A DNA stretch of 64,000 bases from Hydrangea macrophylla (Eukaryota; Streptophyta; Magnoliopsida; Cornales; Hydrangeaceae): positions 51,711,033 to 51,775,032 of the forward strand of contig CM066987.1 of assembly GCA_033977485.1 (NCBI GenBank), written 5' to 3'. The notes beneath the pieces were generated by a model, which was given only the letters and a program-made list of their open reading frames with translations, did no database searches and was not told the DNA's origin. The position numbers were made by a program, and so were the translations under genes. Shown piece by piece: positions 56,741 through 64,000 of this stretch (within the stretch, counting starts at the first letter, position 1; every line of letters begins with the position of its first letter).

Positions 56741-56910
56741 CTTGCCACATGCTAAAATTCTTCTTTCCATCAAACTTTTCTATCACCAATTGTGCTCCAC
56801 CAACGTCACTATCTGAAGCCAGGGATCCTCAACCTGGTTAGCTTTGATACCACTTGTTGTGCCCAAGCTCACGGAAGCAATCAAATAGAGAACAATCACA
56901 CGAAATAGAG
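56741..56910 (-). pseudogene. E6 Gag N-terminus, primer site and 5' LTR stub
   Basis: 56741-56840 encodes the start of copia Gag (with LVIEKFDGKKNFSMW). 56841-56852 is TGGTATCAAAGC on the minus strand, an initiator-Met primer site. 56855-56910 matches the start of the LTR at 46667 with about three differences. Confidence 0.8.
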
Positions 56911-57334
56911 TGTAACTCTTAGTTATGAGAATAAGGAAAAAAATAGAGACTAAAACTCCCGTTGCCGTTAATCTAGCACACAAGAGACCTTGAAAACCTC
57001 TATACATAATCCTCAAGAGACTTTAGAAACCATAGAAGCCCTAAGAACAAAAGGTCTGTATTCACCGATCACTAACAATAGCCAAAAATAAATAAATAAA
57101 TAAAAAAGGCAACTAATAACAATACATAAAGGGCCAGCCAAATCAAGCAAAATGGAACAAAAGTGTGCCTATGAAAAAAAAAATGAACAAAAGGGTAACT
57201 CTAAAGCCCAAACCGGACTCCAGGTTACTTCTTCTGCCTAATATTAGATCAAACCCAATTGAACACCAATTAGTATATCAAGAGAAATGGCCCCAAATTG
57301 CCCTGTCCATGAAAACCAAGTTAAAGAAGAGTAA

Positions 57335-57388
57335 GGGTTGGGGTTGGGGTTGGGGTTGGGGTTGGGGTTGGGGTTGGGGTTGGGGTTA
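57335..57388 (+). repeat. (GGGGTT)n tract, about nine units
   Basis: Uninterrupted GGGGTT hexamers ending in GGGGTTAGG; G4-forming potential on the plus strand. Confidence 0.95.
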
Positions 57389-57854
57389 GGTTGTGTAGTG
57401 GTCGTGGTGGTGGCAATAGATGGGTGCCACAGTGGACGGCGATGACTGGAAGTAAGATGGAAAAAGAAAGAGAGATATATATATAGAGCAAGATCTGGAG
57501 AGAGACATGGCAAGAGAGAGATAGGGACTGCCGGTGGTCGGCGGCGGCGTATGTGGTCGTCATTGTCGTTGTCGTTGTTGTTGTCGTTGTCAGTGAGCGC
57601 CAGTGAGATCGGAGAGAGAGGGTTAGTGTTTATAGAGAGAAAGAGAGGGAAATAACAGGAAGAAATATTGGATGCAACAGTTATAAGGATGATATGGTAT
57701 CCCAAACCAATCACATCCATTTATTTATCCATTTGTCCCCCCTATTTCTGGGAGAATTTCAGTCGACCACATAAGCAAAAATAGTTTTTCTATTAGTGGT
57801 GTGATAGATAGTGACAAGGTACACCTGTTACAACCAATATTTACTCCAATAACA

Positions 57855-57855
57855 A

Positions 57856-57896
<41 letters not shown>

Positions 57897-57897
57897 A
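57855..57897 (+). repeat. (GA)n microsatellite
   Basis: GA dinucleotides with one AAG interruption near the start. Confidence 0.95.
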
Positions 57898-58767
57898 GAG
57901 AGAAATTCAAAATCTGGCGGGGAAGTGATGGGAGAGCATAAGAGGGAGAGGGAGAGGGGAGGACAGCTGAGAGGACCCTTAGATCTTAATCCAACAGCTA
58001 AAAGTGCCCAAAATGAGTGGAGGGTTGTGATCTAAATGTCAGATGGATCTTTAACTTAGGATTGTTATGGAGGGTTTTTTTTTTTTTTTTTGGCCATAAA
58101 GGTAGTTGTAGGTTATTATATATATTTGATATATTTTATTTATTTGCTATTTAACTAATCAAATTTTATTAATAATAAATAATAAGTATTAATGAAAAAT
58201 AAACCAGCTACGTATTCAATACTAGTAATATAATAGCAATGCAGCACAATGGCACAATTATATTTTAGATATTCAAAATCATTTTTTCAATTATGTACAC
58301 TTCGATAATCTATTCTGTCACCATATCTACTTTTACAATATATATCCGAACACTCTGAAAGTCCAAAGCCAAAAAAAATTGATCAAAACCGCTCATATAT
58401 AATAGCCTTGTGTAAATTTTTTTGCCATGGATCTACGTACACATCAGATTTTCTCAATCGAATCCGTCTAGAAATTACTCTCATTTCCTCAACTATTCAA
58501 TTGTAACTTTCAAGAACAAAAGCATGTACTACTGTTACTCTATTTGCTCTAAACTAGTTTTTTTTTTCCTTTAAAATAGCCAATAAGTAAAGTGCTTTTC
58601 TTCTCTGAATAATGCAGTTCTGAGGACATGCTATTAACAGAAGTTTTTTTTGGTCAACAATTAGCAGAAGTTTGAACAGAGAGAATTCTTTTTTCTCTTT
58701 TTTTTCCTGATTGCATAGAATAAAATAACAAAAAGCATAGAGCTGTCCAACAATACATATATATATA

Positions 58768-58942
58768 GGGTAATACTTGGGGCACACCCAAAGAGACAAC
58801 TTTTAGGACACAATCTAAGAGATTTGTCTATTTCTCTCATGTGTCATTGTGGGATCCGGTGACATCACAAGAGAGATATAGACACATCTTTTGGGTTGTG
58901 TCCCAAAAGTTGTGTCTTTTGGGTGTGTCCCAATCTTTACTC
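58768..58942. mobile_element. Foldback MITE, 175 bp
   Basis: The two ends are inverted over ~55 bp: GGGTAATACTTGGGGCACACCC at the left and GAGTAAAGATTGGGACACACCC as the reverse complement of the right. The pairing continues through CAACTTTTRGGACACAA. It lies in an ATATATA tract, so the target duplication is either TA or a longer AT run. No coding capacity. Confidence 0.85.
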
Positions 58943-59100
58943 ATATATATATATATGTATACAATATGCAGAGAGAGAGAGAGAAAGAGAGAGAGACGGT
59001 GTCCGAGAATAGAAAGAGCTAACCAGATAGAACAAAATGTTAATTAAGTCAATATCAAAATAACAGTTTATATGAGACTGAAACAAGTGAATTAAAAATG

Positions 59101-59760
59101 GGTTAATTACAGACACACCCCAGTTAAGCGGTTTTTCAGTTACTCCATGTATTTTAAATTGTGTTACTAATACCCCTATGGTCATATGATATGGACTTAA
59201 GTGACACAGTTACTTTTTCGCTAAGGTTAACAGAAAATGAATAAAACTACGAAATTACCACTATTACATGTTAATAAGAACACTCTTATGTACTTAAATA
59301 TTTATTTAGCCATATGTGATAATATTATTATATTATTTTGATATTATATTTGCCGCTAGTAGTGACCATTCTGTGTTTACTTTGAGATATCTTTGTGTGT
59401 GTGTGTCCAAGAGTAGATTAAAAAAAACAATAAACTAATATATCACCAAACTGTGTGTGGGTAGATCAAAAATAAAAATAAAGAATAAAATAAATTCGCA
59501 CTCACAAAGGTACCCAAAACAACCACAGAATGGTCACTAACAAATCAAAATAATATAATGCCACATATACCTAAATAAACATTTTAGCACATAAGAGAGT
59601 TCTCATTAGCATGTAATAGGGGTAACTTCGTACTTTTACCAAGTGACTCTGTCACTTAAGTCTAGATCTCAAGAAATATTAGTGACACAATTTAAAGTAC
59701 ATGGAGTAACTTAAAAAAAAGGCCTACCCACAGCCACAGGGGGTGTTTCTGTACATTGGA
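59101..59760. mobile_element. Long inverted-repeat (foldback) element, ~660 bp
   Basis: Left and right arms of nearly 300 bp are mutually reverse-complementary with mismatches. Paired landmarks include GTTACTCCATGTA at 59140-59152 with its complement at 59697-59709; GACTTAAGTGACA at 59192-59204 with 59655-59667; and GTGACCATTCTGTG at 59361-59374 with 59526-59539. Ends read TACAGACACACCCC and the complement of TACAGAAACACCCC. No coding frame. Consistent with a MITE whose transcript would fold into a long hairpin. Confidence 0.85.
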
Positions 59761-60397
59761 TTGTTAGAGTTACTACTACTGTTGGAACTAAGTTACAATA
59801 TTTTGTTATCAAAATTAATATTAAAAAAATATGATACATCAAAACTACTTGAATAAATCATAGAATTTTTGTAGATTTTAAATATACATGTATATTTTTT
59901 GCTAAAGAATTGAATTTGAATAGGTGGAAAACAAATTTAGCCTTTTTTTTTTCTCTGTCAGTCTTTCCTGGCTAGACACTTTTATTCATACCATTTTCTG
60001 TGTTAATTTAATTCCCTGTTTTCTTTCCAACTGATCTCTATCAAACTTGCTGACTTCTCTAACCTCTAATGAAATTTTCATGAAAGAAGAAAGAGTCAGA
60101 AAAACCAACACGAAATAACTTTTCTTTTTGTGGTTCAGATTCTATATTGTGCCAAGGCCAACAGAGAGCTAGCAGTATAAAGGTTGTCAAGGCCAACAGA
60201 GAGCTGGCAGGCAAGGTCTTGATGTGGAGAAATTTTTGGATACCCTTAAGGTATCACGTGGCATGTTACTTGGTACCCCGTACTCAATAGAAGCGCTCTA
60301 CACAAATAATGGAACTCATCATAGAAAATTTAAATGGTCCCAATAATCTTGTGTGGCGCTACCTCATTAAATGTGAAGCACCACATAGACACTACCT
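59761..60397. other. Spacer with a short duplication
   Basis: No gene. A 23-bp sequence (CAAGGCCAACAGAGAGCT-R-GCAG) occurs twice, at 60153-60175 and 60188-60210. Confidence 0.6.
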
Positions 60398-60634
60398 TAA
60401 GGGCTCGTTTGGTTGCCGGATTATTGGGGCGGATTGGACTATTTTAGTCCAATTCCAATTTATACTGTGTTTGTTTCAGCTTTTTAAGCATTATTTAACC
60501 CAAGTATTGTTCTTGTGTGGTTAAATTTAATGCCCCTTAAGGGGGATAAAATAATGATAGGGGGGTAGTATAAAATACACGGGGATTACTAATAAGTGGG
60601 ATTGTAAATCCAAAAGACCATTCTACCCTCACCA

Positions 60635-60642
60635 TATATATA
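60635..60642 (+). promoter_or_regulatory. Putative TATA box
   Basis: TATATATA before CATCTCACCCCTTTCTCTC, ~40 bp ahead of a probable 5' exon. Confidence 0.4.
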
Positions 60643-60682
60643 CATCTCACCCCTTTCTCTCATTCAGAAATCACTTGTAACA

Positions 60683-60825
60683 TTGAAAGCAAAGACCAGA
60701 GCAACAAGCGACCACCAAAGAGACGACGCAGAGCAAGGAGGCGACCCACTCGTTGACCAGTCGGCGCCGGGCCGCCGGCAACAACATCGCCGGTCTCTTT
60801 CAATCTCATCCCTGTCGCGTCGCCG
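60683..60825 (+). other. Probable 5' exon of the Myb-associated gene
   Basis: GC-richer than its surroundings. It ends at a consensus donor, CGCCG|GTACGT at 60825/60826. It contains an ATG at 60683 with 47 open codons, but whether it is coding or leader is unclear. Confidence 0.4.
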
Positions 60826-62711
60826 GTACGTTGTTCTACCAGATTTTCGTTTTTTTTTTTTTTTTTCAGTTTGGGTTGTGGAAATCCTAGATCTACAAAG
60901 TTTCTATGGTCTCCTACTTAGATCTATACTTTTCTTAAGTTTGCTGAAGATTGGATTGGTTTTTTGTGTTGAACTTTGGTGTTGAAATCCTAGATCTATA
61001 AAGAATAGATGTTCTTCTTGAAGTAATTGAAAAAGAAAAAAAGAAAAAAAAAATTGGTCGTGCTAGATCTCGATTTGGTTGCTCATGCATCTTTTCTTTG
61101 TAGCCTTTGCTTCTCTAGGTGCCAATTCTTTGTAGCCTTTGCTTCTCTAGGTGCCAATTCTTGCAACTATATATTTTCAACCCTGTTTTATGCGGATTTT
61201 TCAGCTGAAGTGTCTTGGTGAAACACCAACTTGACCTGTAAAACACTTGAACACCCTCAAAAGTTCAAGTCAAGTCAAGAAGCCACTTTAAAGGGTTAAT
61301 TTTTGTCATAGGATCGGCCCTCGGTGGGTTTTGAGTTTGGAATTTGAGTCTGTATTCAGATTTTCGATTGTTGTTTAATGTTCTAAAAGCATCCACTTAG
61401 TGCAAAATAATGGTCAAGGTTTTCTTTATCCACTCCAAGGTCCTAGCACCCTGTGTGGAGTAGGTCATTGTTTTTTTGAACGTCTAATTAGGAGTAATTT
61501 TTGTCATTGTATGATTAATTCAAAATTGAAATAATTTTGATTGAGTTTTGTGATCATGTAAGGGCAGGCAGATTGGTCACTCTGTTACTTCATTTATTTT
61601 TACTTATTTTTTCTTTTGGATGGACATATTGGTAACCATTTGATTAGTTAGTCACAGGAACGCAATTAAACTTTGTGAGGGTATCTCTGGTGCCTTCTAA
61701 AGCTTTGTTTGGTTCTTGAATTTAGTGAGGAAAAAGAAAAGAAAACATAAATGAAAACATTTTCCTTAGTTTACAAGTAAACAGATGAGGGAAATAAGAA
61801 ATAAAAGATAATAAGTTGAGAAATGAATAGACATTTTGAATGTTGTGATTCGTTTCCGTTCCTTTATTCGTGTATTGCAATTATATTTTAGTGTTTTTTT
61901 TTTAATTTTCAATGTTATTTAAGAATGAAGGAATACACAAGGGGAAACATGATGAACTATTTTTTTTTTTTTTTGTTCCTACTTGTTTTCCTTTCCCTTT
62001 TCTTTTCCTTCTCTAAATTCACAAACCCAACTGTATCTAAAGGTGGTGTTGCTACAGGGTAATGACACTTTTTGGAGTTCATTAATTAAGTTTCAATCTG
62101 GGAAGGGGACTAGTAGGGGTTTGTTCTCCTTTTTAGTGGGAATATGTTGAAAAAGAAAAAAAGAAGAAGAACATTGGGTTGATGTGCATTTGATTTAATT
62201 CAATGAATCAGTGGCCTAAATTGCTTGCATGTCTCTATCATAACTTTTTAGTTTTGTGTAATAGACAGGTCTGTTGAAATAGGGAATGAACATCACCTTC
62301 TTTTTTTTTTAAGCTTCATAGGGACATAAAAAAATATGCTAACTTTTCTCATCTCCACAACTTATCAAAATTCTCTGTTCAACATTTCAACATTCATTTT
62401 TAGTGGGAATATGTTGAAAAAAAAAAAGAAGAAGAAGAAGAAGAAGATTGGTTTGATGTACATTTATTGTGGAAGTGTGGAACCCCATTGTGCAAATCAA
62501 GTACAATTTGAGCATGACAAATACTAAGGGTTCGCATGGCAATGTTGTGCTTTTCAGTTTTCATTTTTGTTAACATTTTTTGTATTGATGTCTACATCTA
62601 ATTTAGACATATCAAGTGTGGACTTGTTAGTGAAGGTATATTTTATTGCTTTGGATGAAATGACAATTGTAATATACAACCTTCATATTAATAACAGATA
62701 TTTTTTTTTAG
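60826..62711 (+). other. Probable ~1.9-kb intron
   Basis: T-rich, with no coding frame. It begins GTACGT and ends in a T-run plus AG (62710-62711). It includes a direct repeat: 62130-62191 is repeated at 62397-62464 (TTTTTAGTGGGAATATGTTG, an A/AAG run, then GATGTRCATTT). Confidence 0.45.
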
Positions 62712-63242
62712 AAAGATCCTAATTTAAAGGGAGCAAGACACAAACCATGTCAATATTATCTAGCATGGTGCACCATATTTGCAAAAGATCGTGCCACTGG
62801 GGAAATGGCCGAGGGACCAGCGGATGTCGTTGATGCAATGGAGACAGAAGACATGGCTGCTGAAGTTGCTGGTTCTCAAAGTGTCACACAAACACCTCAT
62901 GATAAAATTGCTACTAAAGAAGGTAGAAGAAAGAGAGTTCGTGGGAATGATATCATGGCTACTGAACTTGGGAATATGTCAAAAGCAATTAGCAAATTTT
63001 GTGAAGACTCCAAGGATAAAATGCAAGTGCTCTGCACAAGGATTGGTTATCAACATGATGTGAGTGATGCTAGAAAGAAGATTTATGGAGAGATAGAGAA
63101 GTTGGATAACTTGGGAATAAGCGACAAACTCAAGGCAGTCACTATGATTGCAAATGATACCGGAAAAATGGATGTGTTCTTTAGTCTTCCAAATGAATTC
63201 AAGGAAGATTGGGTTAAATTACTCCTTAGGGGAGAGTTGTAG
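62712..63242 (+). CDS. C-terminal exon of a Myb/SANT-like-associated protein
   Basis: From the acceptor at 62710-62711 the frame is open to TAG at 63240-63242. The first ATG within it in this frame is at 62805. The segment has the pattern of the region after the Myb/SANT-like domain in plant Harbinger-partner and L10-interacting proteins: an IFAKDRATGE motif, an acidic linker, a basic KEGRRKRVRG patch, and a helical C-terminus with ISKFCEDSKDKM and DVFFSLPNEFKEDWVKLLL. No Myb/SANT domain is found upstream in the window, so the gene is either N-terminally truncated or a derived form. Family assignment is by remembered pattern. Confidence 0.55.
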   Translation, partial: KDPNLKGARHKPCQYYLAWCTIFAKDRATGEMAEGPADVVDAMETEDMAAEVAGSQSVTQTPHDKIATKEGRRKRVRGNDIMATELGNMSKAISKFCEDSKDKMQVLCTRIGYQHDVSDARKKIYGEIEKLDNLGISDKLKAVTMIANDTGKMDVFFSLPNEFKEDWVKLLLRGEL

Positions 63243-63278
63243 GTCATTTAGAGGTGGTTTTATGTGGTGGTGTGTAAG

Positions 63279-63416
63279 ACTATGTTTGTGTTGATGTTAA
63301 CATTATGTTTTGCTTGATGTTCGAAGTATGTTTGTGTTGATGATAGTACTATGTTTTAGTTGATGTTAAAACTATGTTTTGGTTGATATTAAAACTATGT
63401 TTTTGTTGGAACCTTA
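63279..63416 (+). repeat. 23-bp tandem repeat, six units
   Basis: Units start at 63279, 63302, 63325, 63348, 63371 and 63394, with consensus ACTATGTTTTGGTTGATGTT then AAA. It lies between two coding segments in an otherwise noncoding 240-bp gap. Confidence 0.92.
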
Positions 63417-63479
63417 AATTTGATTGTAACGATGATTATGGTTGTGTTATTATCATTCTTGTGGTGTTGGTCATAACAG

Positions 63480-63824
63480 ATGGGTAGCAAACAAAAATGG
63501 TGGTATGTAGTTTTTGAAGGGAGAAATCCGGGAATTTATACGACTTGGGAATCATGTAAGGCCCAAGTTCACAGATATTCAGAGCCTGTGTTCAGAAAAT
63601 ACCCATCTTTACAGGAAGCTGAGGAAGCATACTACAATTATAAGCGTGCAACATACCCAAATGAAGTTGACACTACTGTCCCAGTACGTATGGTTGACCC
63701 ACCTCCACCACCACCACCACTGTTGCCACATATGGTTCATCCTCCACAAGCAGCACCATTGATGTATTTCATATTTGGTTTTTTATTTGCTATTGTTGTT
63801 CAGAAGTTAATTAAATGGTTGTAA
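63480..63824 (+). CDS. Small protein with RNase H1-type hybrid-binding domain and C-terminal membrane anchor
   Basis: 114 residues. Residues ~6-52 match the hybrid-binding (Cauli_VI) fold: KWWYVVFEGRNPGIY, W-x2-C-x2-QV and EAEEAYYNY. This domain binds RNA-DNA hybrids at the N-terminus of RNase H1 and also occurs in caulimovirus P6. A Pro-run (about 72-80) follows, then a hydrophobic segment MYFIFGFLFAIVVQ (about 95-108) and a basic tail, as in tail-anchored proteins. No RNase H catalytic domain follows. The ATG lies directly after ATAACAG, so this may be an exon start. It may belong to the same transposon-like unit. Confidence 0.7.
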   Translation: MGSKQKWWYVVFEGRNPGIYTTWESCKAQVHRYSEPVFRKYPSLQEAEEAYYNYKRATYPNEVDTTVPVRMVDPPPPPPPLLPHMVHPPQAAPLMYFIFGFLFAIVVQKLIKWL

Positions 63825-64000
63825 AATGTGAACTTCTTGAAGTGGATATGTTGTTTTGAACTAGTTCGTGAAAATATCCTATGTTTGGACATTTTTTTTT
63901 GTAATCGGGGGTGTATGTTAGGACATTTTATTGACATTGTTATTATGTATTTTGTAGTTTTTTTTTTTTTGCTCAAAAAGTGTGGGACATATTTATTTTT
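63825..64000 (+). other. 3' flank at window end
   Basis: T-rich noncoding sequence with T-runs at 63892-63899 and 63959-63970; no feature recognised. Confidence 0.5.

Larger units (their letters stand above)
46667..56910 (-). mobile_element. E6: copia-type deletion derivative split by E7
   Basis: On the minus strand: a short 5' LTR stub (56855-56910), an initiator-Met primer site (56841-56852) and a gag start (56741-56840). After removal of E7, the rest of gag and the protease start follow (47089-48061), then directly the other LTR (46667 to ~47088). Nearly all of pol is missing. The two LTRs share the first 56 bp seen from their left plus-strand end (about 53 identical), after which the right copy is unrelated. 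Confidence 0.8.
56911..58767. other. Intergenic spacer with simple repeats
   Basis: No gene found. Contents: a GGGGTT tract (57335-57388), a TTGTCG-type run (57564-57592), a GA run (57855-57897), T-runs near 58077 and 58560, and generally AT-rich sequence. Frames across it are translations of the simple repeats. Confidence 0.6.
60398..64000 (+). mobile_element. Candidate left end of a PIF/Harbinger-like DNA transposon
   Basis: GGGCTCGTTTGGTTG begins at 60401, directly after TAA (60398-60400). TAA target duplications and GGG..GTTTGGTT termini are typical of PIF/Harbinger and Tourist elements. A Myb/SANT-associated coding exon lies downstream, and such a protein is the usual partner of the Harbinger transposase. 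The right end and any transposase would be beyond the window, so this is a proposal. Confidence 0.4.

Noticed and set aside
57335..57388. Interstitial telomere
   Set aside because: Plant telomeres are TTTAGGG; this is a pure GGGGTT microsatellite with no telomeric repeats beside it.
57244..57720. 158-residue minus-strand protein with Pro-Asn and Asp-Asn runs
   Set aside because: The runs are translations of the GGGGTT and TTGTCG simple repeats; no domain, no neighbours supporting a gene.
63480..63824. Endogenous caulimovirus P6 fragment
   Set aside because: The Cauli_VI-type domain is also the RNase H1 hybrid-binding domain, and no other pararetrovirus gene is near.

Overview
This window is a repeat-dense piece of a flowering-plant nuclear genome. 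I see no bacterial or organellar genes and no complete, ordinary host gene. The evidence for a plant is the set of LTR-retrotransposon lineages: Athila-type and Tat-type Ty3/gypsy, and Ty1/copia. The primer sites also fit: tRNA-Asp for Athila and initiator-Met for copia. There is plant-type intron and promoter grammar, and foldback MITEs are present. The species cannot be named from the sequence.

About 57 kb of the 64 kb is a nest of at least seven LTR elements. Boundaries are supported by 5-bp target duplications where both ends are visible. (1) E2 is a Tat-type element on the minus strand (1-442 and 14943-25755). (2) E1 is a nearly intact Athila element on the plus strand (443-14942, duplication AGAGT), inserted in the integrase gene of E2. 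(3) E4 is an old Athila relative on the minus strand (25756-29052 and 44841 to about 46666). (4) E3 is a Tat-type element on the plus strand (29053-44840, duplication AAAGC), inserted near the start of the E4 gag. (5) E5 is a solo LTR (33776-37086, duplication GCTGC) in the RNase H region of E3. (6) E6 is a copia deletion derivative on the minus strand (46667-48061 and 56741-56910). (7) E7 is a copia element on the minus strand (48062-56740, duplication CTTGC), inserted in the gag of E6. The remaining right end (56911-64000) is AT-rich spacer with two foldback elements. It is followed by what may be the left end of a PIF/Harbinger-like DNA transposon, carrying a truncated Myb/SANT-associated protein gene and a small protein with an RNase H1-type hybrid-binding domain plus a C-terminal membrane anchor.

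E1 looks young: its two 1623-bp LTRs differ at about eight sites by eye, and it keeps an uninterrupted 1853-codon gag-pol. A consensus splice donor lies in its leader, and acceptor-like sites precede three downstream reading frames, an arrangement like retroviral env splicing. E3 also has nearly identical LTRs (about two differences in 611 bp), but its gag-pol carries two in-frame TAG codons and the solo LTR. Downstream of pol, E3 holds two antisense transcription units in tandem. Each has its own G-box and TATA box in a duplicated promoter block. One is predicted to be a four-exon gene whose three introns all have canonical ends and whose reading frame stays open across every junction.

A second theme is arrays of short palindromes in LTRs. 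Athila (E1) and copia (E7) share the 14-mer TTCGATCGATCGAA, E4 has CAATCGATTG, and the Tat-type LTRs (E2, E5) have GC-rich palindromes. In E1, E2, E5 and E7 an array sits shortly upstream of the LTR TATA box.
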